Shown here piece by piece: positions 37,833 to 47,049 of a stretch of DNA of 64,000 bases; position 1 is the first letter of the stretch; every line of letters starts with the position of its first letter. The DNA lies in contig CATOSK010000004.1 in the NCBI GenBank assembly GCA_951812535.1, forward strand, positions 425,074 to 489,073. The letters run 5' to 3'. The notes under the pieces are model-generated. The model was not told where the DNA came from and did no database searches. It worked only from the letters and a program-made list of their open reading frames with translations. The translations under genes and the position numbers were made by a program. The stretch is from an uncultured Dehalococcoidia bacterium. Its GTDB lineage: Bacteria; Chloroflexota; Dehalococcoidia; Lucifugimonadales; UBA3495.

Positions 37833-40217
37833 ATGATCCTTAGAACTGTCTACGTTAGGTTTTACCGAGCATTCAATTTTGATTACTTGCGGAAGGGGCA
37901 CCCCGACTCTCACCCTGATCCGTGGGATTTGATGGACGGCACGTTTTACCCTTACGTTCGGCTTGACGTTGATCCTAAACTCACGGCCGTCGTTGGTGCC
38001 AACGAATCCGGAAAGAGTCAGATGCTTCAAGCCATCGACTGTGTGTTGGGTGACAATCCCCCTTCGCCTGCAGATTTCTGCCGATATTCCGACTTTTTCA
38101 CGGTCTCCGAAGCTATGAAGACGCCCCATTTCGGTCTTCATTTTGATGAGGTTCCTGCCCACCATGCTCAGGAACTCGCGAATATCGTGGGTCCCCAAGA
38201 AATCGCTAGTCAATCTTCGTTCCGGGTCTTCAGGACGGAATCTGGTAGAGGAACGGTTTACATAGGCGAAACCCCTCACGAGATCCCTGATTTTTCCGCG
38301 CTTAGTCCCATTCTGCCATCGGTCTTTAGGATCGATCCAACCAGGGCCATCCCCAATAGCGTACCGATCTCTTATTTGGTTGAAGGAGGACAGCGGGCTG
38401 GAGCGAACCCTGGTCCTCCCCGTGTCGACCGTTGGGAAGTGGTGACCCCAGTCGTTAACAACGCGGCCAACCTATTAGCTCAGCGTCATGATCCAAACGC
38501 TTTCGCTGCTATGGTCCAATCTGCGTTTGGAGAGCTCCCGGGCGTCGGAGAGATGAGTGTTCGAGAGACGGAGAGCTATCGCAGCCAATTGAATCTGGCT
38601 TATGACCTGCTGGTCACGGTCGGAGGTATCGACACAATGGCATTCCAAGAACTCCAGCAAGCTTTGCGTAAGGATGACGAAGGTCTGGCCAATGCCATCG
38701 TTGCCCGGATGAACGACCAACTGGAGAATTCTCTCAACCTTGCCAGATGGTGGTCTCAAGACATTAGATTCCGGTTAGCCATTGCTGTGCGGGATTTTGA
38801 CATAGTTTTTACAATCCAAGATCGAACAGGTAGTGAGTATTCATTCGCGGAACGTAGTAGCGGCCTCAAATATTTCCTTAGCTATCTCGTCCAATTCTTG
38901 GCTCACGCGCCAGACCGAAACGGCCCTGAGATTCTTTTGATGGATGAGCCGGACGCCTACCTTTCCAGTTTGGGCCAACAGGATCTACTACGCCTTCTGT
39001 ATGACTTTACCTTGCCGACTTCGGATGCTCCTGGTGGCCAAGTTGTATACGTGACTCACTCTCCGTTTCTGATAGACAAGAACCGAGCTGACCGAATTCG
39101 TGTTCTTGATAAAGGTTCCCGCGATGAGGGTGTACGAGTTTTGAGGGATGTCGGACGGAACCACTTTGAACCTCTGCGTACAGCCTTGGGTGGGTTTGTT
39201 GGCGAGACCGCCTTTATCGGGAATTGCAATCTCATGGTGGAAGGGTTAGCCGACCAGGTTTACCTGGCCGGGATGTCCGAGCTTATAAACAAAACCGGTT
39301 CGGCAATAACCGAACGGCTCGATTTGAACGCGATTACTTTGGTTCCCGCTGGCTCTGCAAGTCACATTCCATACATGACTTTCCTAGCACGTGGACGGGA
39401 TTCGTCTAAACCAGCAGTGATCGTCCTACTTGACGGAGACGGAGAAGGAGATGAAGCCGCGAAAACGCTACTGCGAGGCGGTCCTCGTAACAAGCAACTG
39501 ATCCCGCCCGAGTATATCCTTCAGCTGAAACCCGATGCGATCCAAGGGGTTACCAGTGATCGGCAATCAGGGCCATTGGATATCGAGGATCTTGTGCCAG
39601 TCGAGATTGGGCTCGATGCCGTGAAGGTGTATTTGCACGAGTTGGGTATGGAAGAGCCCCATGAATTCCCGACCGTGGCCGCCGTACACGAATCCCTGTC
39701 AGAATCCACAGGGGTTTTCAAGGCAATCCAAGAGGCCCTCGTCCGAGCCGGCAGTGTACTGCGGTTGGACAAGTTGGCGTTCGCCCGCAATGTACTTGCT
39801 GCTTATTCGAACGCTGACTCCCAAGTCGCAGACAGGATGCGGAGCCGGTTCGTAGCCTTGTTCCAAAAACTTACCGCGATGCAACGGAAAGCCGAGCTAG
39901 AGCGCGAGCAAGAATCTCTGGAAGCTCGCATTGAAAGAGAGAAATCTCGGTTCGTCAAAGATCGGCTTCCCAGAGCCAACAAAGCGGATGCTGCCATATT
40001 TTTGGAACGGATTCAAGCTTTGGTGGATTCATCGCTTGATGGAGACGCCTTCGCGCGTCAGATTTCCCGTATTCGACGGGAGTTCAATCTGACAGGAGAC
40101 TTAAGTGACCCAATCCCGGATCCCGGCGCTCTAAAGGAGCGGCTGGAAACTCTCAAATATGCAGGAATACTCGCTTCGCAACCGGGCGACTGGTTTCCTA
40201 GTGAGCGGCCCAACTGA
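37833..40217 (+). CDS. OLD-family ATP-dependent nuclease (AAA/ABC ATPase plus TOPRIM)
   Basis: A 794-aa protein. Walker A is GANESGKS at residues 55-62. The ABC-type signature region FAERSSGLKYFLSYL lies near 337-351, Walker B ILLMDEPDAYLSS near 368, and the switch YVTHSPF near 408. The C-terminal half is a TOPRIM nuclease: LMVEGLADQVYL near 468 (Glu) and VIVLLDGDGEGDE near 530 (DxD), followed by a coiled-coil segment rich in Glu/Arg (ERDQ/EREQESLEARIEREK). This is the layout of overcoming-lysogenization-defect nucleases, known for phage defence (P2 Old, GajA of Gabija). No UvrD-like GajB follows directly, so it looks like a stand-alone (class 1) form. GC is clearly lower than in core genes and the gene lies next to the integrase, which points to transfer. 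Confidence 0.88.
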   Translation: MILRTVYVRFYRAFNFDYLRKGHPDSHPDPWDLMDGTFYPYVRLDVDPKLTAVVGANESGKSQMLQAIDCVLGDNPPSPADFCRYSDFFTVSEAMKTPHFGLHFDEVPAHHAQELANIVGPQEIASQSSFRVFRTESGRGTVYIGETPHEIPDFSALSPILPSVFRIDPTRAIPNSVPISYLVEGGQRAGANPGPPRVDRWEVVTPVVNNAANLLAQRHDPNAFAAMVQSAFGELPGVGEMSVRETESYRSQLNLAYDLLVTVGGIDTMAFQELQQALRKDDEGLANAIVARMNDQLENSLNLARWWSQDIRFRLAIAVRDFDIVFTIQDRTGSEYSFAERSSGLKYFLSYLVQFLAHAPDRNGPEILLMDEPDAYLSSLGQQDLLRLLYDFTLPTSDAPGGQVVYVTHSPFLIDKNRADRIRVLDKGSRDEGVRVLRDVGRNHFEPLRTALGGFVGETAFIGNCNLMVEGLADQVYLAGMSELINKTGSAITERLDLNAITLVPAGSASHIPYMTFLARGRDSSKPAVIVLLDGDGEGDEAAKTLLRGGPRNKQLIPPEYILQLKPDAIQGVTSDRQSGPLDIEDLVPVEIGLDAVKVYLHELGMEEPHEFPTVAAVHESLSESTGVFKAIQEALVRAGSVLRLDKLAFARNVLAAYSNADSQVADRMRSRFVALFQKLTAMQRKAELEREQESLEARIEREKSRFVKDRLPRANKADAAIFLERIQALVDSSLDGDAFARQISRIRREFNLTGDLSDPIPDPGALKERLETLKYAGILASQPGDWFPSERPN

Positions 40218-40284
40218 TTCACGAGGTAAGCCAAGGTCAACAGGTACGCCCCAATCGATGCAAAGCTGCAATGCATCCGCCTTT

Positions 40285-41598
40285 TTAGCCCTTGCTGAGT
40301 TCCCGTGCACTAAGCCGTAATCGGCCTAACTGACGCGAATCAATTGAGATCTCGTTGCACGTCCGCTTCTCGCACACATGCCACGGGAGCCATACTGGGC
40401 ATTTGGCGGGGTAAAGAAAGGACCCTGCCCACGTCTCCATTAACGGCCTGCGCAGTGCCAGGAGGTCGCTCCGGGCATAAGCCGCCTCAGTAGCATTCCC
40501 CAGGTTGTGGGCCAACGCCGCCTCCCCCAGGAGCCGCTTGGTGTCGCCGTCGGGGCTGGAGTTGCACCAGTTCTTGAAGCTGCTGCGGAACCCGTGGGGA
40601 ACGGCAGGGATTTCCAACCGCCTCAGGAGGACGGTGAATGTCATGTCCGACATGGCCTTCCCGCTCCGGAAGGCGGGGAACACCAATCCTTCGTCTTCGC
40701 GTGCCAACTCCCTGGCCTGGTCGAGGATTTCCAGGGCCCGTCGGGACAGGGGTACGCAGTGCTCCCTTCGGGCCTTCATATGCATCGCCGGTACCGTCCA
40801 GACGCCGTTTTCCAGGTCCATTTCCAGCCAGGTGGCCTGCCTGACCTCATTGGAGCGGGCAACGGTGAGCACCAGGAACTCAAAGGCCAGCCTGGTGGAC
40901 AGGTCCGAATTGGACTCCCTGACCGCTTTCAGTGCCGCCGGCACCTCGGCTGGGGGAAGAGCCCTGTGGTGACTCTTCAGGCGGGAGACACGGGGAAGGG
41001 CCCGGATAACGGGCTTCCCAGCGGGGTTGTCCAACCTCCATCCCTGGGCGATCACCCAATCGAAGATGGTTTCCAATCGCTGATGCACCCGACTGGCCGT
41101 CTCGGAATTGACCGTCCAAATGGGGGTGAGAATAGCCAGTACATCGGCGGTGGTGACCTGGTCCACCGCCTTGCGCCCGATCACCGGATGGGCATAGGTG
41201 GCCAGCGTGTTCGTCCACTGGGCGGCATGCTTGGCGTTGCTCCAGGTCGGGCGGCGCATATCTATGACGCGCTCCGCGGCTTCGGCGAACGTCGGCACGG
41301 CCGGCCTTCGGAGTTCGTCCGCGGCGCGATGCTTCTCCACAAAGGGGTCTCTGCCCCGACGGATGAGTCGCCGGTTTTCGGCGGCGAGTTCCCTGGCATC
41401 GGCGAGGGAAACGGCGGGAAAACTGCCCAGACCGATATTGCGGCGTCTGCCTCCGATGGTCACCCGTTGCACCCAGTGTTTGGTTCCCCCTGGTTCCACC
41501 CTAATGGTCAAGCCGTTGCCGTCGGAGTAGGTCCCCGGTATCATCAAGGCCCGCACCACGGCAGCGGATAAACCGCTCTGCTTTTTCTTAGTAGTCAA
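40285..41598 (-). CDS. Tyrosine integrase with DUF4102 arm-binding domain
   Basis: About 437 aa, starting at TTG 41598 (LTTKKKQSGLSAAVVRALMI); no ATG fits better, so the start is not certain. The N-terminal arm-binding domain reads YSDGNGLTIRVEPGGTKHWVQR and RRRNIGLGSFPAVSLADARELA. Catalytic residues of the tyrosine-recombinase domain are visible: Arg in TVARSNEVRQATWLEM, HGFRSSFKNW (HxxR), LAHNLGN (His) and AYARSDLL (Tyr nucleophile). It integrates or excises a prophage or genomic island at an attachment site, normally close to its own gene. Here it is the right-hand gene of the accessory island. An inverted repeat 5' of it at 41893-41924 is a candidate core site. Beyond that lies a broken second integrase. 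Confidence 0.92.
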   Translation of the reverse strand: MTTKKKQSGLSAAVVRALMIPGTYSDGNGLTIRVEPGGTKHWVQRVTIGGRRRNIGLGSFPAVSLADARELAAENRRLIRRGRDPFVEKHRAADELRRPAVPTFAEAAERVIDMRRPTWSNAKHAAQWTNTLATYAHPVIGRKAVDQVTTADVLAILTPIWTVNSETASRVHQRLETIFDWVIAQGWRLDNPAGKPVIRALPRVSRLKSHHRALPPAEVPAALKAVRESNSDLSTRLAFEFLVLTVARSNEVRQATWLEMDLENGVWTVPAMHMKARREHCVPLSRRALEILDQARELAREDEGLVFPAFRSGKAMSDMTFTVLLRRLEIPAVPHGFRSSFKNWCNSSPDGDTKRLLGEAALAHNLGNATEAAYARSDLLALRRPLMETWAGSFLYPAKCPVWLPWHVCEKRTCNEISIDSRQLGRLRLSARELSKG

Positions 41599-41892
41599 TT
41601 CGATGCCCCAACGTGATGTACCTAATTGTGTACCACTTAGAGCTGGAATATACTGGATTTCCTGGGACTTCGCAACACCTCGAAAATCGCTTATTGATAC
41701 TAGAATAAAGGCACAGTATCGGTTATAGGGAGGTCCAGGAAGTCTCAAGAGATCCCATAAAATTCGGGCTATGGCGGACGCCCTCTCCGCCAGTTCAATA
41801 TTCCAAGGCATCCCATGAAGCCCCATGAGCCCCGTTTTCGTGCTGGGACCGCCACAAGGTGATCCTGTAAGTCCCCATAACATCCCGTACAG

Positions 41893-41925
41893 TTCCACAA
41901 ATCAGGTGGGATAATTTGTGGGAAA
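41893..41925. promoter_or_regulatory. Candidate integrase crossover site (inverted repeat)
   Basis: TTCCACAAAT (41893-41902) faces ATTTGTGGGAA (41914-41924) across 11 bases, the usual geometry of tyrosine-recombinase core sites. The 12-mer ATTTGTGGGAAA of its right arm recurs at 10253-10264, on the far side of the accessory island. A tRNA gene is not seen at either place. The assignment is a hypothesis. Confidence 0.35.
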
Positions 41926-41939
41926 GACGAGGAACGTGG

Positions 41940-42285
41940 ATGCCTCAACTTACGGCGGCCAAGGTCAAGAGCGTCTCCGAACCGGGAGGTACGGTGACGG
42001 CGCGGGGCTCTATCTCTGCATAGCTCCCTCCAGGTGCAGGTCCTGGGTCCAACGCACCGGGGTCAACGGCAGGCGCCGGGACATCGGGCTGGGTGGGGTA
42101 CCCCAACGCCGGGCTGGCCGAGGCCAGGACCCAGGCGGCGGCCAACCGGGTGGTTGTGTCCGAGGGGCGGAACCCGGTGGCGGAGAAACGGAGGCCGCCG
42201 AAGCCCTCCTTCAAGGAAGCCGCCCAACAGGTCGACCGGGCCACCCCCCCAGATGGCGCAACGCTAAGCCAAACCTTTGAGGTCC
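41940..42285 (+). pseudogene. DUF4102 integrase N-terminus, frameshifted remnant
   Basis: ATG 41940 opens MPQLTAAKVKSVSEPG. The similarity then continues in other frames: RYGDGAGLYLCIAPS and NGRRRDIGLGG, next GLAEARTQAAANRVVVSEG and PSFKEAAQQV, then WRNAK. These are consecutive pieces of the arm-binding domain seen in the intact integrase next door. At least three frameshifts separate them, and the catalytic domain is absent. It is a relic of an earlier integration at the same place. Confidence 0.75.
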
Positions 42286-42332
42286 CGCCTCTCCTCCATG
42301 TTCAATTGCACCCGGTACTGCTTGGCTGGCAT
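42264..42332 (-). pseudogene. IS630-type transposase N-terminal stub
   Basis: ATG 42332 opens MPAKQYRVQLNMEERRDLKG and stops after 22 codons. The start matches the MPAKxYRVxLxxEER opening that I recall for IS630-family transposases. Nothing further of the gene is seen. Low-confidence remnant. Confidence 0.4.
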
Positions 42333-42507
42333 CACCATCCTCCCACAACCCATTTTGCTTGGTACTCTCCCAGATGGAGGACCCCCCATATTTGCAATTT
42401 CACCACTGTTAGACTGCTAATGCATCCCCTCGGTCCCACCGGGCCACCACTACTATGTCATCACCAGTTAATCCGCGGCTGCAGTGCTGGAGAAACTAAG
42501 GCAACCG

Positions 42508-43389
42508 CTAGACCCGGCGGAGCTTGGGGTCGAGGGTGTCGCGCATCCAGTCCCCGAAGAAGTTGAACGCCAGCACCACGATGGTGATGGCCAGGCCCGG
42601 GAACAGCGCCAACCACCAGACGTCGAGGATCACTCCTCGTCCCTCCGCCACCATGATCCCCCACGCCGGGTCCCCCGGAGGGAGCCCCAGACCGAGGAAG
42701 CTCAACGATGCTTCCAGGAGGATCACCTGTCCGATCTGCAGGCTGGTGATCACCAACAGCGTGTTCACCGTGTTGGGGAAGATGTGGCGGATGATTATCA
42801 CCGGCATGGACAGGCCGGCTATCTTGGCGAAGGTCACGAAGTCCAGTTCCTTGATGGCCAGCACGTCCCCCCGGATCATCCGGGCAAACCGGGCCCAGAC
42901 CGTCAGGGCCACCGCCAGGATGATGTTCTCGATGCCAGCTCCCAGGATCGTCACGATTATCATCGCCACCAGGATGGTGGGAAAGCCGAGGGCAGCGTCG
43001 GCAGTCCGCATTATCAGGTGGTCCAGCCATCCAGTCCGGAAGCCGGCGACCAGGCCGAGGACGGTGCCGACGAAGGCTCCGGTGCCCAGCGCTATCAGGC
43101 TGATGAACAGGGCGGTCCTGGCGCCGTAGATCAGCCGGCTGAGCATGTCCCGGCCCATGATGTCGGTGCCCAGCGGGTAGGCGGGATTGTCCCCGGGGGC
43201 CAGGTGCGAGTCCAGCATCTTGATCTCGGTGGGGTCATGGGGGGCCAGCAAGGGAGCGAATAGGGCGCAGAGCAAGAGCACCATCATGATGGCCAGGGGG
43301 AACCAGGGCAGCCGCGCCTGTCTCGCCCTTTTCGGGAGGGCCAGTATCCCTTCGAGTCTGCCGGTCGCGAGAGTAGCTGTTGAAGCCAC
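42508..43389 (-). CDS. ABC transporter permease, DppC/OppC-like
   Basis: A 293-aa membrane protein starting at GTG 43389 with AGGAGGG upstream. The first membrane helix (PLAIMMVLLLCALFAPLLAP) is followed by the DppC hallmark HxLGTDxxGRDMLSRLIYGAR (here YPLGTDIMGRDMLSRLIYGA). EALxxG-type coupling residues (EASLSFLGLGLPPGDPAWG) and a closing FFGDWMRDTLDP complete the family pattern. Six helices are predicted by eye. With the upstream permease it forms the channel of a peptide/nickel/opine-type importer fed by the lipoprotein at 44556-46388. The spacer to the upstream permease is made of short tandem duplications. ATPase genes are not adjacent; OppD/OppF-like genes are at 59.5-61.5 kb. Confidence 0.93.
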   Translation of the reverse strand: MASTATLATGRLEGILALPKRARQARLPWFPLAIMMVLLLCALFAPLLAPHDPTEIKMLDSHLAPGDNPAYPLGTDIMGRDMLSRLIYGARTALFISLIALGTGAFVGTVLGLVAGFRTGWLDHLIMRTADAALGFPTILVAMIIVTILGAGIENIILAVALTVWARFARMIRGDVLAIKELDFVTFAKIAGLSMPVIIIRHIFPNTVNTLLVITSLQIGQVILLEASLSFLGLGLPPGDPAWGIMVAEGRGVILDVWWLALFPGLAITIVVLAFNFFGDWMRDTLDPKLRRV

Positions 43390-43412
43390 GGGAACCCTCC
43401 TGTTCAGTCGTG

Positions 43413-43476
43413 CCTGTTAATCGCACCTGCTAATCGCATCGGTTGATCGTTCCGGTCAGGTTGATCGTTCCGGTTA
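43413..43476. repeat. Two short tandem duplications at the permease junction
   Basis: CCTGTTAATCGCA/CCTGCTAATCGCA (43413-43438) and GGTTGATCGTTCCGGTCA/GGTTGATCGTTCCGGTTA (43441-43476) are tandem pairs of 13 and 18 bp. The second pair contains the stop codon of the DppB-like gene. Together they make up most of the spacer to the DppC-like gene. Confidence 0.75.
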
Positions 43477-44391
43477 GTCGTACCTGATCCGGGGGTTGAC
43501 GTAGGCGTAGGTGATATCGACGATGAGCGCGGTGGCGATGTAGAAGAACCCGGCCGCCAGGACGGTGGCCTGCACCACCGGGAAGTCCCGGCTCTTGATC
43601 CCCTCCAGCATCAGCCGCCCGATGCCGGGCCAGGCGAACACAACCTCGATGGCCACCGACCCGTTGAGGAGACCGGCCAGGGTCAGCCCGGAGAAGGTGA
43701 GGACCGGGATCACCGAGTTCTTCATGGCGTGCTTGAAGACGACCATCCGCTCGGACAGGCCCTTGATGCGGGCGAACTTGACGTATTCGCTGTCCATGAC
43801 CTCCAGCATGCTGGACCGGGCCAGGCGCAACACCCCCGCCATGCTGTGCCAGGACAGCACGAAGGCGGGCAGGATGAAGTGCTCGATGCCGCCCCGGCCG
43901 TAGGTGGGCAGCCAGCCCAGGATGGCGCCGAACAGCAGGATCAGCATGATGGCGATCCAGAAGCTGGGGGCCGCGATGCCGACGACGGCGAAGAACTTGC
44001 CGATCTGGTCGAAGATCGAGTCCCGCTTGATGGCCGACAGGATTCCCAGGGGAATCCCCACTATTATGGTGAGGATGAAGGCGACTCCGGCCAGCTGCAG
44101 CGTGGCCGGCAGGCGCTGCAGCAGGATGTCCCGGGCCGGCACCCCCCTGATGTGGGACATTCCGAAGTCGGCCTGGACCACGTTGCCGAGGAAGCTGGCG
44201 TACTGCACCGGCAGGGGCCGGTCCAGGCCCATGTTCTTCTTCATCTGCTCGTAGTCCGCTTCCGTCGCCTCGGGCCCGAGCAGGTAGAGGGCGGGGTCGC
44301 CGGTCAGGTGCACGCTGAGGAACACCGCCAGGCTGAGGATCACCAGGGTTATCGCCGCCTGACCAATCCTTATGAATATATATCGCTGCAT
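43474..44391 (-). CDS. ABC transporter permease, DppB/OppB-like
   Basis: A 305-aa protein from ATG 44391, preceded by GGGGACGGG. The N-terminus MQRYIFIRIGQAAITLVILS with the first helix, then LYLLGPEATEADYEQMKKNMGLDRPLPVQY (the conserved loop between helix 1 and 2), is diagnostic for DppB. GLSERMVVFKHAMKNSVIPVLT contains the ATPase-coupling EAA-like loop. AIEVVFAWPGIGRLMLEGIKSRDFPVVQ is a strongly conserved C-terminal block. It pairs with the DppC-like permease. It lies 164 bp downstream of the substrate-binding lipoprotein gene; that gap holds a plus-strand terminator. Confidence 0.94.
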   Translation of the reverse strand: MQRYIFIRIGQAAITLVILSLAVFLSVHLTGDPALYLLGPEATEADYEQMKKNMGLDRPLPVQYASFLGNVVQADFGMSHIRGVPARDILLQRLPATLQLAGVAFILTIIVGIPLGILSAIKRDSIFDQIGKFFAVVGIAAPSFWIAIMLILLFGAILGWLPTYGRGGIEHFILPAFVLSWHSMAGVLRLARSSMLEVMDSEYVKFARIKGLSERMVVFKHAMKNSVIPVLTFSGLTLAGLLNGSVAIEVVFAWPGIGRLMLEGIKSRDFPVVQATVLAAGFFYIATALIVDITYAYVNPRIRYD

Positions 44392-44431
44392 GACCCGTCC
44401 CCAGAGTGTAAGCGGTTATATGGGCCGTACG

Positions 44432-44465
44432 GCCCCGACCCGGACTTGCTGGGTTGGGGCTTTTT
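44432..44465 (+). terminator. Rho-independent terminator read on the plus strand
   Basis: GCCCCGACCC (44432-44441) pairs over its full length with GGGTTGGGGC (44451-44460), with one G-U wobble, and TTTTT follows directly. The canonical orientation is plus, although the flanking ABC genes are on the minus strand. A palindrome GGGCCGTACGGCCC precedes and overlaps it at 44422-44435. Confidence 0.7.
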
Positions 44466-44555
44466 GTTCCAGGTGTTGCCGCCGGTCTCCGAAAAAATTC
44501 TGACACCGTGTCCGGCAAGAGCTGCACAGAGGTTGTGCCTCAAGCCGCTTCCCTT

Positions 44556-46388
44556 CTACTTAAGCTTCAACGTATGGAGGCTGCTGGGGAAGAAGGCCAC
44601 GGGATACGGCTTCCAGTCGGCCACATCCGGCCCCAGGGCCCACGGGATGTTTACGGTGCCGATGCCAATCTGGTATTTCTCTTCGTGCAGCCGCCGGTAC
44701 CACGCATTCAGGGCCGCCGGCCGCTCATCATCATCGAAAACCGCTACGGTTTCCTCAGTCAGCTTGAACAGGTCTTCTCGATTGTGGAAACGGGCCCGGT
44801 AGTCCCGGCGCCCATAGGTTGTTCCGATGATCTGCGTGGCATCCACCCGAGTCTCGTTGTCCCTCCAGATCACCTGACCATCCAGGTTGCCCGCCGACCT
44901 CTCCCGTTTTACGGCAACCTCCTCCCCGACGACCACCTCGGTTTCGATGCCCAACTCCCTACGCCACATCTCGGCGGCCAGCTGGGCCGACTCGGGGAGG
45001 AAGACCATCAAGGCTGACACCCAGGTGTTGATGATCAGCGGACCAAAGTCCTTGCCGTTGGGGTTGTCCGGGGTCTTGTAACCCGCTTCCGCCAGGAGCG
45101 CACGGGCTTTGTCAGGGTCGAATTCCACTGGCTTAATGTCGGGGCTCCAGCCGATGGTGCTGGGGGTTACGACGTTCCAGCCTCCACGCTCCACCTCGAG
45201 TGCCTCCGGCCCCCCGAAGAGTTTCTGAATTTGAGACTTATCGATTGCGTACGCCAGGGCATGGCGCACCCGCTTGTCCTCGCAGGGGTAGCTCACCATC
45301 CCCTCCCGCTCTCCACCGGACCAGCAGCCCATCAGCATGATGCGGAAATAGCCGCCCTCACCGGCCCAGACTATGCGCCCCCCGCCCCGTTCCACCTGGT
45401 TCCGGGCCCGAAGGCTCACCGGGGCGATATCAGCGTCCCCTGCCCTCAAGGCAGCCACCCGGGTTGCTTCCTCGGGCACCAGCCTCAGATCCAGCGTCTC
45501 GAAGTTCACCCTCCTGTCTTCGTAAAGGCCGTTCTTCGGCTGGAAATAGTAGTCGTCAAAGCGCTCGAACTCGACCACTTCGGAGGGGACGAAGTTAACC
45601 ATTTTCATGGGGCCGGGAGCGATGGGGTTCTTCTGATAGGCCGCTTCCTGAGCTGCGTCCACCGTTATGAACTCCTGCCCGGGGACCTCGGGCCGCGCGG
45701 GCATCATTGAACCCCAAGCAGGCCCAGCGGCCATCAAGAGCACTGGGAACCCAGTCTGAATGGTCTTGAAGTAAACGGTTGCCTCGTTTGGCCCGGTCTG
45801 CTCGGCCGGTTTAGTCTGCTCTTTGGAGAAGGCTGCTATCGAGCCGGAGTAGGTGTAGTTGAAAGACTCGGGGCCATGGCCATGGTTCAGGGACCATACC
45901 AGATCCTCCACCGTAACATCGGTCCCATCATGGAACTTGACCCCGTCTCTCAGGGTAACGGTCCAGTTGAGTCCGTCGCTGGAATATCCCCACTCGCTGG
46001 CCATGCCCGGGATAATTTCCGTCTTCTCGTTGGTTTCGAGAAGGAACGCCTGGAAGATCCGGCCATAGCTGTTGCTGGCGCCTTCGCTGTAGACCTTGTC
46101 AAACTGCTCGTCGCCCCAAGCGGCCATCATCCAGGTAACGTTCCCCGGGTGGACCTCCACCATTTCATCGCCTGGTTGCTGAGCCGTTTCCGGTACCGCG
46201 GTGGGGGCGACCGGGGCCGCTGTGGCAGGGGCGGATTCGGAAGCAGCGGGGGCGGGCGCCGCAACAGCGGGTTCCGCAGTATCAGCCGGTGCGGCGGCAG
46301 ACCCGCAAGCCACTGCCGCCAGAAGGAGGAAAAGGGTTCCCACAGTGAGTGCGATTGCCGTGGAATACTTGAACCAATGGGTGGCCAT
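44556..46388 (-). CDS. ABC transporter substrate-binding lipoprotein (DppA/OppA family, SBP family 5)
   Basis: A 610-aa protein from ATG 46388 with GGGAGGTGCAACC. A lipoprotein signal peptide is clear: basic start, hydrophobic LTVGTLFLLLAAVACGS with lipobox AAVAC, Cys near residue 28. An Ala/Pro-rich tether of about 45 residues follows. The binding domain shows WTVTLRDGVKFHDGTDVTVEDLVWSL, typical of family 5, and later DKRVRHALAYAIDKSQIQKLF. It is anchored to the outer face of the membrane and delivers peptides or other solutes to the two permeases encoded downstream. The ligand cannot be named. The gene leads the operon; a promoter probably lies in the AT-rich stretch at 46.65-46.83 kb. Confidence 0.92.
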   Translation of the reverse strand: MATHWFKYSTAIALTVGTLFLLLAAVACGSAAAPADTAEPAVAAPAPAASESAPATAAPVAPTAVPETAQQPGDEMVEVHPGNVTWMMAAWGDEQFDKVYSEGASNSYGRIFQAFLLETNEKTEIIPGMASEWGYSSDGLNWTVTLRDGVKFHDGTDVTVEDLVWSLNHGHGPESFNYTYSGSIAAFSKEQTKPAEQTGPNEATVYFKTIQTGFPVLLMAAGPAWGSMMPARPEVPGQEFITVDAAQEAAYQKNPIAPGPMKMVNFVPSEVVEFERFDDYYFQPKNGLYEDRRVNFETLDLRLVPEEATRVAALRAGDADIAPVSLRARNQVERGGGRIVWAGEGGYFRIMLMGCWSGGEREGMVSYPCEDKRVRHALAYAIDKSQIQKLFGGPEALEVERGGWNVVTPSTIGWSPDIKPVEFDPDKARALLAEAGYKTPDNPNGKDFGPLIINTWVSALMVFLPESAQLAAEMWRRELGIETEVVVGEEVAVKRERSAGNLDGQVIWRDNETRVDATQIIGTTYGRRDYRARFHNREDLFKLTEETVAVFDDDERPAALNAWYRRLHEEKYQIGIGTVNIPWALGPDVADWKPYPVAFFPSSLHTLKLK

Positions 46389-47049
46389 GGTTGCACCTCC
46401 CGAAGCTCGGAATGTTGGACTTGTCCCGATGCCTTGGATATCCCCGGGTACGGCGGCCGGTATCACGGGTTGGAAAGGGGTCAGCCTGGAAACAACCGGG
46501 GTAGAGAGAGGGCCATACCATTGAAGTGCTTGGGTGGGTCCTAGCAATGCGCTTGTAAAGAAAGGACCGGATGGTCTCCATCCGGCGTGCTGGTGTTAGG
46601 AGCTCTAATATGCTTTTAGATCCTCCCCTCCTGTTCACGCGGGTCAAGTCGTAAACCGGCGGAATACGGTTATAGGGTTACGTTGCGAAAATGGCTATTG
46701 GATGAGGTTCAACGCTGTAATAAGCATTTATAGAACTGGAAAAGAGCCTACTATTCCAATAGGGATATGTTAATCGCAAAGTTCAATGGATAATATATAA
46801 TATCAATCTCTCCGAAGTCAACGGGCCAACCCGGAGAATTCCCTGGGGTAAAGACCTTTTCAGGTTTCCGGGTCTAAGTTCGGAGAAACCTACAGGTCTA
46901 CGGCATTTTGGCTAACGGGCCATATCCATGACCGGGAAGGTGTGAATGCCCCCGCTCGGAGAGTCTCAATATCTGCACCGGGGAGAATCGCCGGTTAGGA
47001 ACTTGCCGGCCTTTTAGGGATTGTCCGGGAAAGTGATGTCCCGGGCGGA
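46389..47049. other. Upstream region of the ABC operon; no gene
   Basis: This stretch includes a conspicuously AT-rich part (about 46670-46810) in otherwise GC-rich DNA, likely to hold the promoter of the minus-strand transporter operon. I do not see a specific riboswitch or a convincing -35/-10 pair. Confidence 0.4.

Noticed and set aside
41700..41900. tRNA gene as integration target
   Set aside because: No cloverleaf or CCA-proximal T-arm could be found near the integrase or at 10.2 kb.
43430..44527. 365-aa frame over the DppB-like gene
   Set aside because: Low-complexity antiframe sequence; the DppB frame has full family motifs.
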